Notes: generated from the letters alone by a model not told the origin. A DNA stretch of 17,934 nt from an uncultured Flavobacteriales bacterium (GCA_946480815.1 CAMLLB010000069.1:1-17934); one strand, 5' to 3'; positions 1 through 7,193 are shown, numbered from the stretch's first letter. Made by a program: numbers and translations.

Positions 1-33
1 AATTACGAATTACGAATTACGAATTACGAATTA
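1..33. repeat. Tandem heptamer array, unit AATTACG
   Basis: Four full copies of AATTACG followed by AATTA run from the first base of the window, so the array may extend further left. The copies are identical. It is the first of three arrays stacked before the aminotransferase gene. Its unit differs by one base from the third array's unit read in the frame AATTAGG. No ORF crosses it convincingly. Function is unknown; slipped-strand length variation is a plausible consequence of such perfect short repeats. Confidence 0.95.
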
Positions 34-48
34 TTTGATTTTTAAACG

Positions 49-84
49 ATTGAACCCTTTGAACCTTTTGAACTCTTTGAACAT
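49..84. repeat. Tandem 9-bp array, core TTTGAAC
   Basis: Four 9-bp units follow one another: ATTGAACCC, TTTGAACCT, TTTGAACTC and TTTGAACAT. The core TTGAAC is constant and the last two or three bases vary. Because TTTG resembles the -33 element of Bacteroidota promoters, each unit supplies a possible -33 box. I see no convincing TAnnTTTG box downstream, so a promoter is not claimed. The array lies between two heptamer arrays in the leader of the aminotransferase gene. Confidence 0.85.
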
Positions 85-90
85 TTTTTA

Positions 91-132
91 TTAGGAATTA
101 GGAATTAGGAATTAGGAATTAGGAATTAGGAA
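91..132 (+). repeat. Tandem heptamer array, unit TTAGGAA, at the ribosome-binding region
   Basis: Six perfect copies of TTAGGAA end three bases before the ATG at 136. Each copy contains AGGAA, a Shine-Dalgarno-like core. The last core (128-132) lies 3 nt from the ATG, which is too close. The one before (121-125) lies 10 nt away, which is a workable distance. Gain or loss of one unit would change the leader length by 7 nt but leave a Shine-Dalgarno core at the same distances. The array is thus part of the translation-initiation region of the aminotransferase gene. Confidence 0.95.
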
Positions 133-135
133 TTT

Positions 136-1302
136 ATGTTGTATACCGATTTAAAAGAAGCTTTTCTGCTTCGAAAAGATATTACATTCTTGAATTTCGG
201 ATCATTCGGGGCAACTCCGAAACCGATTTTTGAGTCATACCAACGGTTTCAACGTGAGTTGGAATACGAACCGGTTCAGTTTATCGTAAACAAGGGTCCT
301 GAATACCTGAAAGAAAGCAGGGTACGTTTGGCAGAATTCCTGACTTGTGAACCGGACGACCTGGTTTATGTCCCGAATCCAACCTTTGCCGTAAATATTG
401 TTGCGCGCTCATTGGATTTAAAAGACGGTGATGAGGTACTAACTACGAATATCGAATATGGAGCCTGTGACCGTACCTGGGAATTCTATTGTGCGGAAAA
501 AGGAGCTAAATACGTGAAACAGGCAATTTCATTGCCAATTCAAACGAAAGAAGCATTTTTAGACGATTTCTGGAAAGGTTTTAGTGAAAAGACCAGAATG
601 GTGTTTATTTCACAAATAACCTCTGCTACGGGCTTAATTTTACCTGTAAAAGAGATCTGTGACGAAGCGAAGAAAAGAGGTTTACTTGTTTTTATTGACG
701 GAGCACATGTTCCTGCACATGTCGAACTGAATTTAATTGCTTTGAATGCCGATTTCTATACCGGAGCTTGTCACAAATGGATGATGACCCCGAAAGGCTC
801 CAGTTTTTTACATGTAAAACCGGAACATCAAAAGGAATTGGATCCCTTAGTGGTAAGTTGGGGATACAAGGCTGATTTTCCTGGTCATTCACAGTTTTTG
901 GATTACCACCAATTCAACGGAACCCGTGATTTTTCTGCTTATTTGACAATTCCGGACGCAATCGACTTTATGAAAGTGAACGATTGGTGGGGAGTTGCAG
1001 AAGATTGCAGGATATTGGTGCAGAAGTGGTTACCGGGGTTATGTGATTTGACAGGCTCTAAGCCATTGGCTCCTGTAACGGATGAGTTTATAGGTCAAAT
1101 GGGAAGTATTCCCGTTCGTTGTGAAAATCCAATGGAATTGAAGAACATTCTTTACAGCGAATACAAAATAGAAATTCCGGTGATGGTGCAGAACGGTCAG
1201 GTTTATATCCGTTATTCGATCAATGCCTTCAACTCGGAGGAAGATTTGATCAAATTAGAGAAGACGCTTCTGGAGCTTAAAGAACGCAAACTAATCTTTT
1301 AA
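136..1302 (+). CDS. Class V aminotransferase, isopenicillin-N epimerase-like
   Basis: A 388-residue fold-type I PLP enzyme. Near the N-terminus, LNFGSFGATPKP (19-30) matches the LNHGSFGACP-type motif of isopenicillin-N epimerase-like class V aminotransferases. FIDGAH (186-191) holds the Asp that contacts the PLP ring nitrogen. ACHKWMMTPKG (211-221) places the Schiff-base lysine at K214. NGTRDFSAYL (261-270) is another family motif. Length is normal for the family and no signal peptide is visible, so it should be cytosolic. The family includes epimerases, cysteine desulfurase relatives and lyases, so the substrate cannot be named. The ATG at 136 is the first start after the repeat array and there is no alternative upstream. 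The gene is separated from aroK by 62 bp and may be transcribed separately. Family assignment is firm; the exact reaction is unknown. Confidence 0.93.
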   Translation: MLYTDLKEAFLLRKDITFLNFGSFGATPKPIFESYQRFQRELEYEPVQFIVNKGPEYLKESRVRLAEFLTCEPDDLVYVPNPTFAVNIVARSLDLKDGDEVLTTNIEYGACDRTWEFYCAEKGAKYVKQAISLPIQTKEAFLDDFWKGFSEKTRMVFISQITSATGLILPVKEICDEAKKRGLLVFIDGAHVPAHVELNLIALNADFYTGACHKWMMTPKGSSFLHVKPEHQKELDPLVVSWGYKADFPGHSQFLDYHQFNGTRDFSAYLTIPDAIDFMKVNDWWGVAEDCRILVQKWLPGLCDLTGSKPLAPVTDEFIGQMGSIPVRCENPMELKNILYSEYKIEIPVMVQNGQVYIRYSINAFNSEEDLIKLEKTLLELKERKLIF

Positions 1303-1326
1303 TTTTAACTTAAAATTACAGAGATA

Positions 1327-1345
1327 GCAAAGTTTAAATCTTTGC
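1327..1345. promoter_or_regulatory. Inverted repeat and possible promoter before aroK
   Basis: GCAAAG (1327-1332) and CTTTGC (1340-1345) form a perfect 6-bp inverted repeat around TTTAAAT. The right arm overlaps AATCTTTG (1337-1344), which matches the -7 consensus TAnnTTTG in all but the first position and lies 20 nt before the aroK start. No -33 TTTG is seen at the usual distance. There is no T-run after the stem, so it is a poor intrinsic terminator. It could be a promoter with an overlapping operator or chance. Low confidence. Confidence 0.3.
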
Positions 1346-1364
1346 GTTAATTGGAAATATAAGA

Positions 1365-1895
1365 ATGAAAGAGAAACATATTTTTCTGATTGGCTTTATG
1401 GGAAGCGGTAAATCGACCGTTGGCGCATTATTGGCAGAGCGTTTGAATCTTCCTTTCATTGATTCGGATAAAGAGATTGAAAACAAAACCGGGAAGCGGA
1501 TCAATACTATTTTTTCGGAAAATGGGGAAATTGCTTTTCGTGAAATGGAAATGGAATTTTTAAAAAGCCTGGAATCTGTTAAACCTTCGGTTATTGCAGT
1601 TGGGGGAGGACTTCCTTCCATTGAAGGAGCTCTTGAATTGATGCATCAAATGGGGTTGGTTATTTATTTGAACACCAGTTTATTGACTTTAATCAAAAGA
1701 TTGAAGGATGAAAAAGAGCAAAGACCTTTGTTAAAGGAACTTAGTGAGGCCGAGTTTCATCCGTTTATTGAAGATTTGTTAAGTCGGCGGGTTCATTATT
1801 ACAAACAGGCAAAACTTATTATGCCAAACGAGCGAAATTCACCTAATGAATTAGTTTTAAAATTGGAAAAAGAACTATTTAGACTAAATAATTAG
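1365..1895 (+). CDS. aroK: Shikimate kinase
   Basis: A 176-residue P-loop kinase that phosphorylates shikimate at the 3-hydroxyl with ATP, the fifth step of the chorismate pathway, in the cytosol. The Walker A loop is GFMGSGKST (10-18). The D33-S34-D35 motif supplies the Mg2+/shikimate-binding acidic residues. FRE (58-60) contributes the shikimate-binding arginine R59. GGG (80-82) is the conserved glycine triplet, and R121 in QRPLL lies in the mobile lid. Length and motif spacing are those of single-domain bacterial AroK/AroL. The ATG at 1365 is followed at once by the first beta strand, so the start is secure. No other aromatic-pathway gene is nearby. Its TAG stop (1893-1895) directly abuts the stop of the convergent membrane-protein gene. 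A 15-bp AT-rich palindrome at 1876-1890 overlaps its last codons. Confidence 0.97.
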   Translation: MKEKHIFLIGFMGSGKSTVGALLAERLNLPFIDSDKEIENKTGKRINTIFSENGEIAFREMEMEFLKSLESVKPSVIAVGGGLPSIEGALELMHQMGLVIYLNTSLLTLIKRLKDEKEQRPLLKELSEAEFHPFIEDLLSRRVHYYKQAKLIMPNERNSPNELVLKLEKELFRLNN

Positions 1896-2498
1896 TCAAT
1901 CAAAATCTTCATCAATTCCAAAGAAGTTGGTTTTTTCTCCATTCACTTCCCGCTTTAGGAAGTAATAGTATAAGCTTGAGTGCCCGATAAATAAGATAAA
2001 AGCAATTTTGTCGAAGGTAGTGGTATCGTGGTACCAATAAGAAAATCCCAAAAGAAACCACATGGCCAACAAATACAAGGCTCCAGAACCCCAAATGAAA
2101 TAAATAAACCAAATGCTCTTTCGCCACTGTAATACCAATCCGATAAAAAGACCGATCCAGGCAACAATCGCCACATTGTAGAACGTTATGAGGTTGTTTT
2201 GAAAATCCACACCGGTAAATCCCAATGCTTCTCCACGTTGTTCTATCAATGTATGAACATCCAGTCCTTTTTCCTGTTCAATCCATTCTGTGCTTGTAAG
2301 CACCACATAGCCAAGGATAATCCAGACTAAAAAAATGCTCCAAATAATTAATCCAAGATAAAAACTGATTTGAGTGTACGTATCCGGATTTTCCTTTCCG
2401 AAAATTACATTGCGTAATCGGGATAATATGGGCATCGGGCTCTCAAGATGCGCCTCAAATTCTTCGCGAAATGATTGTTTTTTATCTGAATCCGTCAC
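1896..2498 (-). CDS. Predicted four-helix membrane protein, unknown function
   Basis: I do not recognise this 200-residue protein. It has a charged cytoplasmic-looking N-terminus (1-43) and hydrophobic segments at about 45-68, 103-123, 128-152 and 164-181, followed by an acidic tail GIDEDFD. The second half has the aromatic-rich helix pairs (QWRKSIWFIYF and similar) seen in small Bacteroidota 2TM-domain proteins. That is only a resemblance. The start codon is GTG (2496-2498 on the complement). The first ATG in frame would remove 21 residues but keep all helices, so the start is not certain. The GTG fits the symmetric divergent spacer described separately. It has no operon partner: it converges on aroK with no gap and diverges from the transglutaminase-like gene. 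Confidence 0.8.
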   Translation of the reverse strand: MTDSDKKQSFREEFEAHLESPMPILSRLRNVIFGKENPDTYTQISFYLGLIIWSIFLVWIILGYVVLTSTEWIEQEKGLDVHTLIEQRGEALGFTGVDFQNNLITFYNVAIVAWIGLFIGLVLQWRKSIWFIYFIWGSGALYLLAMWFLLGFSYWYHDTTTFDKIAFILFIGHSSLYYYFLKREVNGEKTNFFGIDEDFD

Positions 2499-2502
2499 TC
2501 AA

Positions 2503-2520
2503 CGAATTTAGTTAATTTCG
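2503..2520. promoter_or_regulatory. Near-palindromic divergent promoter candidate
   Basis: CGAATTTAGTTAATTTCG is an imperfect palindrome centred at 2511.5. Its right half, TAATTTCG (2513-2520), and its left half read on the complement, TAAATTCG (2510-2503), each match the Bacteroidota -7 consensus TAnnTTTG in all but one base. Both lie exactly 5 nt from their start codons (ATG at 2525 and GTG at 2498). Transcripts would therefore begin at or almost at the start codon. A TTTG at 2537-2534 on the minus strand is a possible -33 at 23-bp spacing. None is seen for the plus direction. Confidence 0.4.
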
Positions 2521-2524
2521 CAAA

Positions 2525-3214
2525 ATGAACGTGCAAAATCAGGAGTTAAAATGGGAAGAATTCCTGGTGGAAACTCCATATATTAATTACTCCAGTCCGG
2601 AAGTACAGGAATTTATCCGGACGATTTCAACTCATACTGATCCTGTTCAGCAGGCAATTGCTATTTACGAAACTGTACGTGATTCCTTTTTATATGATCC
2701 GTATCACCTGGATTTACGGCAGGAATATTTGAAAGCGAGTGTAGTAGTGACTAAAAAACGTGCCTGGTGTGTTGAAAAAGCATTGTTGGCTTGCGCCTGT
2801 TTTCGTGCTTTTGGTTTTCCTGCCCGCTTGGGTTTTGGAATTGTGAAAAATCACATTGGTGTTGAGAAGTTGAAATCTTACCTGAAGCGTGATGAAATTG
2901 TGTTCCATGGGTATGTAGAAGTTTACCTTGATGGGAAATGGAGTAAATGTACGCCTGCTTTTGATCCGCGTATTTGTAAATTAAGCGGTGTTCCTGTGTT
3001 GAATTGGGATGGGAAAGAGGATTCACTCTTCCAGGCATTCGTGGAAGGGAGTCAGTTTATGGAATATCTGCATTTTTACGGGGAGTTTGAAGATATTCCG
3101 TTTGGGTTGATGCACTCGGAAATGAAAGTGTATTACCCGGATTTGTTTGAGAATCCGATCGATACGAAGGCGTTTTCATTTCACTTTGATCCGGAACTTT
3201 GCTTTGGGAAGTGA
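2525..3214 (+). CDS. Transglutaminase-like (papain-fold) protein
   Basis: A 229-residue protein with the catalytic layout of the bacterial transglutaminase-like superfamily. The nucleophilic cysteine is C82 in KKRAWCVEKA. The histidine is H128 in VFHGYVEVYLDGKW. The aspartate is D147 in CTPAFDPRICK. The stretch CACFRAFGFPARLGFG (90-105) is the usual helix and strand after the nucleophile. No signal peptide or membrane helix is visible, so it should be cytosolic. Members of this superfamily act as cysteine peptidases or amidases more often than as crosslinking enzymes, and the substrate here is not inferable. It starts 26 bp from the divergent membrane-protein gene and may be leaderless. It is followed by 127 bp of A/T-rich spacer before the convergent phosphatase gene. 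Confidence 0.88.
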   Translation: MNVQNQELKWEEFLVETPYINYSSPEVQEFIRTISTHTDPVQQAIAIYETVRDSFLYDPYHLDLRQEYLKASVVVTKKRAWCVEKALLACACFRAFGFPARLGFGIVKNHIGVEKLKSYLKRDEIVFHGYVEVYLDGKWSKCTPAFDPRICKLSGVPVLNWDGKEDSLFQAFVEGSQFMEYLHFYGEFEDIPFGLMHSEMKVYYPDLFENPIDTKAFSFHFDPELCFGK

Positions 3215-3321
3215 TCGATCCAAAATCGGTGCGCAAATTTTAGAATTCGCAAATTCGCTTGTTCCCAAAGTTACGAACAGATATTGAATTAAGTATTTCA
3301 TTATGAGGTATTTGTATTTTA

Positions 3322-3339
3322 AAACTATTTTACTAGTTT
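3322..3339 (-). terminator. Weak A/T-only hairpin after the phosphatase gene
   Basis: AAACTA (3322-3327) pairs with TAGTTT (3334-3339) across a 6-nt loop, a few bases past the stop of the minus-strand phosphatase gene. The tract that follows in the minus direction is TTAAAAT, not a clean T-run, and the stem has only one G-C pair. It may be a weak terminator. The rest of the 127-bp convergent spacer (3215-3341) shows only GAATTCGC/GCAAATT-type short repeats and no gene. Confidence 0.25.
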
Positions 3340-3341
3340 AA

Positions 3342-5222
3342 TCAGGCTTCTACTTTTCCATTCGAAACAGGTACCTCCACTTTCACATTTCGCGCTTTTA
3401 CAAACTTCGGCTCTAAAATTATAAACGTACAATCATCTGTTTGTTCACCTTCTCCCTTCCAAAATGAAAACTGGTTCATCAGTCGATTGTAAAGCAAACT
3501 TCCGTTTTGATTGGAAGAGCGTGACAACAAATAGCGTAACTGTTTTTTTCCGAATTTTTTATTCGACTCCATCCCGAACTGATCGACCATCCCATCTGTG
3601 AAAAAGACCAGTTTATCTTCTTCTTCCAATAAGATATTTTGCGATTTGAATTCTAAATGATTTGTATATGTAAAGCCAATCGGAACGCGTTCTCCGTTTA
3701 GTTCAATGACTTCCGAGTTGCGTACGATCCACAAAGGCATTTGAGCTCCCGAGAAAGTCAATTCACGGGTGCGTTTGTCCAGGCAAAAAATAGCGATATC
3801 CATTCCGTCCATTCGCTGCTCTTCATCAGAGCTGATCCTTCGCAGAATTGTTTTGCGTAAAGAATCCAGTAACTCATTCGGTTTGCGGATACCGTCAGCG
3901 AATAATTCATCCAGGGTATTCATTCCCAATACACTTAGCAAAGCTCCTGGTACACCATGTCCTGTACAATCGGCCAATGCAAAGAGAATTTTTTCCGCAC
4001 CCTCTTCCCGGAAAACTTTCATCCAGTAAAAATCGCCACCAACCAGGTTTTTCGGGGTGTAATGAACATGCACATGTTCGAAATGCTGCGACAGTTGTTT
4101 TCGTGATACCAATAGGGACTCCTGCAATTTTTGTGCGTATCGGAGACTGTCCATTATTTCAGCATGCTGTTTTTCCAACTGGAGATTCTTTTCGTGCAAA
4201 GCTGTAGTTCTTCTTAGAACGCGGTCTTCAAGTAAATGAACATCCCATTTGATCTTACGCGCCATTTTTAGGAACTGGATACTGATTTGTCCGATTTCGT
4301 TCTTGGGTAATTGTTGAGAAATGCTGTCAAATGCCTGGTAATTGGAAGAAATAAATTCATTCATACTGCGCTGCAACCGGCTTACCTGGATGGTGATATT
4401 CCGCACAATATAAATGCTTCCGAGGATCAGTGCTAAGAATGCAATTCCGGAAATAATGTACTGCATTTTCAATGAATCATTCGATAAAGCATAAGATTCA
4501 CGAATAAATTCACCTCGAATCCGTCGCAAATTTGCTTGAATACTTGCCATATTCAAGGACCAGTTGGAATAATGGTTCCTGTTTGGAATTGCAAACAACA
4601 GTTGGATGCGGTTTCTGACCGAATCAAAATACTGGAGGTACTGGTCCAGTTCCGGTGGGCAATTTCCACGTGCCTGCCAATTTGCTATTTCCTGGTGAAG
4701 TGATTCCGCATAATTCTCATCGTTGCGCATGATGTAATCCTTTTCATGTCTGCGTAAACTCAGAATTTGTTCGTCAAATTGCGGGAATTTTTCTTCTACC
4801 CGGTGAATGACTTCGCGTATCTTTCCAATGTATCCGAACTCCTTAAACCCAATTTTTGCAATATCATTCAAGATCCGGTCTTCAATTAGCAAAATGCCAT
4901 CCAATGTGATCAATAATTCTTTTTCCACTTTCTTATCAGAAGAGAACACGGCACTTAGGTCCTGCCGGATTAATTCATGAGCAAAGCTGTTCTTTCTGCG
5001 GTATTCAAGCTCGTCCTTTGCAATTGAATCATACCATAAACGCTGATTGGTAAGGTGTTCCATCCAATCTTTGTGATCTTGTATTTGCGTAGAGAGATTG
5101 TCCAGTTTTACAAGTAAAGCCTGTTTTTCATGCATTTTCTGATTAAAGTACCAGGACATCGAAGCAAAAATCAACAACACCAAACCGAATCCTCCTAGTA
5201 CTACCACCAATGATTTTTTCAT
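3342..5222 (-). CDS. Membrane sensor with HAMP-like and SpoIIE-type PP2C phosphatase domains
   Basis: A 626-residue signalling protein. TM1 (about 4-26) is followed by a roughly 230-residue helical extracytoplasmic domain. Within it, LRRHEKDYIMRNDENY (155-171 region) strongly recalls the arginine/EKD motif of helical bimodular ligand-binding domains. TM2 (about 254-274) leads into a HAMP-like segment ending NEIGQIS (308-314). A coiled coil follows (about 330-380), including DSLRYAQKLQESLL, typical of Bacteroidota SpoIIE phosphatases. The catalytic domain has GGDFYW (395-400), ADCTGHGVPG (417-426), DGMDIA (472-477), FFTDGMVDQFG (540-550) and QTDDCTF (594-600). The metal-binding aspartates are therefore present and it should be active. 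Such enzymes dephosphorylate serine on STAS-type anti-anti-sigma proteins, but no STAS or anti-sigma kinase gene lies in the window. Its ATG start is clear. The C-terminal 20 residues are a short charged tail. Confidence 0.93.
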   Translation of the reverse strand: MKKSLVVVLGGFGLVLLIFASMSWYFNQKMHEKQALLVKLDNLSTQIQDHKDWMEHLTNQRLWYDSIAKDELEYRRKNSFAHELIRQDLSAVFSSDKKVEKELLITLDGILLIEDRILNDIAKIGFKEFGYIGKIREVIHRVEEKFPQFDEQILSLRRHEKDYIMRNDENYAESLHQEIANWQARGNCPPELDQYLQYFDSVRNRIQLLFAIPNRNHYSNWSLNMASIQANLRRIRGEFIRESYALSNDSLKMQYIISGIAFLALILGSIYIVRNITIQVSRLQRSMNEFISSNYQAFDSISQQLPKNEIGQISIQFLKMARKIKWDVHLLEDRVLRRTTALHEKNLQLEKQHAEIMDSLRYAQKLQESLLVSRKQLSQHFEHVHVHYTPKNLVGGDFYWMKVFREEGAEKILFALADCTGHGVPGALLSVLGMNTLDELFADGIRKPNELLDSLRKTILRRISSDEEQRMDGMDIAIFCLDKRTRELTFSGAQMPLWIVRNSEVIELNGERVPIGFTYTNHLEFKSQNILLEEEDKLVFFTDGMVDQFGMESNKKFGKKQLRYLLSRSSNQNGSLLYNRLMNQFSFWKGEGEQTDDCTFIILEPKFVKARNVKVEVPVSNGKVEA

Positions 5223-5319
5223 GGTGCAAAATTCAGGTCTTACTTTTGCTACAATATAAATCGCATGTCAAATTGCTGTTAACTGAGATTAGAAAATGAT
5301 GAATTTCTTTTGAAAGAAG

Positions 5320-5327
5320 TATATTTG
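5320..5327 (+). promoter_or_regulatory. -7 promoter box of the M61 peptidase gene
   Basis: TATATTTG matches the Bacteroidota sigma-A -7 consensus TAnnTTTG exactly. It lies 18 nt upstream of the ATG at 5346, which gives a short leader. A TTTTG occurs at 5308-5312 but is too close to serve as a -33 element, and none is seen at 17-23 bp. The position supports translation from 5346, not from the upstream TTG at 5310, which would lie before the predicted transcript start. Confidence 0.6.
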
Positions 5328-5345
5328 GCTAAATTAAAATCAAGC

Positions 5346-7127
5346 ATGAAATCAGCATTACTTATCGTATCACTTGGCTTAGCCGGGATAATTAACGCAC
5401 AAAAAATTCAATACGCACTGCGAATGAGTAAACCTCAGAATCACTATTTTGAAGTGGAAATGGAAATTTCTGAATTCAAAGCAGGGGATTTAACAGTGAA
5501 AATGCCTGTTTGGGCACCAGGTTCGTATTTGGTGAGGGAATTTTCTAAAAATGTGAATTTGGTTCGTGCTTTTGATGAAAAAGGTGGATCGTTGAAAGTT
5601 GCCAAAACTTCAAAAAATGCATGGAAAGTAAGCTCCGGAAAAGCAAAAAAAGTGCGTGTTCAGTACGAAGTATATGCATTTGAGTTGTCTGTTAGGACCA
5701 GCTTTTTGGACCTGACTCATGGTTTCGTATCCAGTTCGGGTGTTTTTTGTTACCTGGATGGGCACAAAGATAAACCTGGAACCGTAACGGTTTACCCTCA
5801 TGCAGATTTTAAAGTGATCACAACACCTCTGGAGAAGACTGTTGAACAGAAATCAGGTGAGAGATCCGAAACCTTTCAATTCCCGAATTACGATGTATTG
5901 GTAGATTCACCTTTTGAGATTGGAAACCAGGAAGTGTTTGATTTTACAGTTGGTGAAACAAAACACAAAGTGGCAATTTTTGGTTCGGGGAACTACGATG
6001 TGGATGAATTGAAGGTAGACATGTCCCGGATCGTTAAAGCGGAAAATGAAGTTTTTGCGGGTAAAAACCCCAATAAAAACTACACTTTTATTATTCACAA
6101 TGTCGTAAACGGACAAGGAGGTCTGGAACATGCCAATTCCTGTGTTTTAAGTGTCAATCGCTGGACATACGGAGGTGCTTATAAAGATTTTTTATCTCTT
6201 GTTGCACATGAATATTTCCATTTGTGGAATGTAAAACGCATCCGACCGATTCAATTGGGTCCATTCAATTATGATGAAGAAAACTATACATCCCTGCTTT
6301 GGGTAATGGAAGGTTTTACTTCTTACTACGATGAATTAATGTTGGTGAGAGCCGGATATTATACAAAAGAGGAGTATTTAAGAAAACTTCAGGGAACATT
6401 GAATTATGTAGAAGGATCTGTTGGTTCCCGTGTTCAACCGGTAGCACATTCCAGTTACGATGCATGGATCAAAGGATATCGTCCGAATGAAAACAGTGCA
6501 AACACCACGATGACTTATTATTCCAGAGGAGCTGTTTTAGGGGCTTACCTGGATGCGGTCATTGTCGATAAATTCAACGGAACAAAATGCCTGGATAACT
6601 TCATGCAATACCTGTATGAAGAATTCTACATCAAGAAGAACCGTGGATTTACTGAAATTGAATTCCAGGATGCCCTGGAAAAATTCCTGGGGCAGGATAT
6701 GGATTATTTCTTTGATAACTATGTAAACGGTACGGAAATTCCGAATTACAGGGAAGTATTCGGAAAGATAGGTGTAGATGTAATTTACACAGGAAAAGCG
6801 ACAACTTCTTTCGGTGCATCATTATCACAGGAAGGGGGAAGCTGTATTGTGAAAGGAGTTCGTGCCGGAAGCGCAGCTGAAACAGCAGGCTTGAGTGTGG
6901 GTGACGAAATTATTGCTGCTGACGGTATACGTGTTGATAACAGTGCGGTTGAAAGTTATGTAGGAAGTTTGGGAGAAGGTGAGACCTGTAAGTTATTGAT
7001 TGCACGTGATGAAGTAATCATGGAGTTAACTGTCCAAATGACACTGTACGAAAGGCCATCTTTCAAATTGGAACCGAATGGAACTGCAAAAAACAAATTG
7101 GATTATTGGTTGAGATCAACGAATTGA
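5346..7127 (+). CDS. Secreted M61-family peptidase with PDZ domain
   Basis: A 593-residue zinc peptidase of the glycyl-aminopeptidase family M61. MKSALLIVSLGLAGIINAQ is a classic Sec signal peptide, so it is exported. An N-terminal beta domain includes PVWAPGSYLVREFSKNV (54-70), a conserved M61 element. GGLEH (258-262) is the substrate amino-terminus-binding motif. HEYFHLWNVKRIRP (288-301) supplies zinc ligands H288 and H292 and the catalytic glutamate E289. WVMEGFTSYYDE (319-330) carries the third zinc ligand, E322. A PDZ domain follows (about 487-567: GSCIVKGVRAGSAAETAGLSVGDEII). The domain order is standard for the family. A longer reading frame begins with TTG at 5310, but the ATG at 5346 fits the signal peptide and the -7 box. 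Members release N-terminal glycine or alanine from peptides; the physiological substrate here is unknown. A terminator follows at 7148-7178. Confidence 0.95.
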   Translation: MKSALLIVSLGLAGIINAQKIQYALRMSKPQNHYFEVEMEISEFKAGDLTVKMPVWAPGSYLVREFSKNVNLVRAFDEKGGSLKVAKTSKNAWKVSSGKAKKVRVQYEVYAFELSVRTSFLDLTHGFVSSSGVFCYLDGHKDKPGTVTVYPHADFKVITTPLEKTVEQKSGERSETFQFPNYDVLVDSPFEIGNQEVFDFTVGETKHKVAIFGSGNYDVDELKVDMSRIVKAENEVFAGKNPNKNYTFIIHNVVNGQGGLEHANSCVLSVNRWTYGGAYKDFLSLVAHEYFHLWNVKRIRPIQLGPFNYDEENYTSLLWVMEGFTSYYDELMLVRAGYYTKEEYLRKLQGTLNYVEGSVGSRVQPVAHSSYDAWIKGYRPNENSANTTMTYYSRGAVLGAYLDAVIVDKFNGTKCLDNFMQYLYEEFYIKKNRGFTEIEFQDALEKFLGQDMDYFFDNYVNGTEIPNYREVFGKIGVDVIYTGKATTSFGASLSQEGGSCIVKGVRAGSAAETAGLSVGDEIIAADGIRVDNSAVESYVGSLGEGETCKLLIARDEVIMELTVQMTLYERPSFKLEPNGTAKNKLDYWLRSTN

Positions 7128-7147
7128 GTTCAGCAAGAATAAATATC

Positions 7148-7178
7148 AAAGGCATTTGCTACGGCGGATGCCTTTTTT
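7148..7178 (+). terminator. Intrinsic terminator of the M61 peptidase gene
   Basis: AAAGGCAT (7148-7155) pairs perfectly with ATGCCTTT (7168-7175) around a 12-nt loop, and the T-run spans 7173-7178. It begins 20 bp after the peptidase stop. In the minus direction the stem lies past the end of the VOC gene and is followed by a weaker TTTGATATTT tract. It may therefore terminate both convergent transcripts. Confidence 0.8.
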
Positions 7179-7193
7179 GTTGGACGTTTACAC

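Noticed and set aside
91..132. G-quadruplex or telomere-like TTAGG repeat
   Set aside because: Runs of only two G with 5-nt loops make a stable quadruplex unlikely, and the array is short and internal.
1..132. CRISPR array
   Set aside because: The units are 7 and 9 bp and directly contiguous with no unique spacers; no cas genes are present.
3215..3341. Small gene or strong terminator in the convergent spacer
   Set aside because: Only short A/T-rich repeats and one weak hairpin (3322-3339) are visible; no reading frame with a plausible start fits.
3769..4207. Open frames antisense to the SpoIIE phosphatase
   Set aside because: They lie opposite a clearly conserved catalytic domain, show no recognisable domain and have no promoter; they are shadow frames.
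5310..5345. TTG start adding 12 residues to the M61 peptidase
   Set aside because: It would bury the signal peptide behind a charged segment and lies upstream of the exact -7 box at 5320-5327, so it would not be in the transcript.
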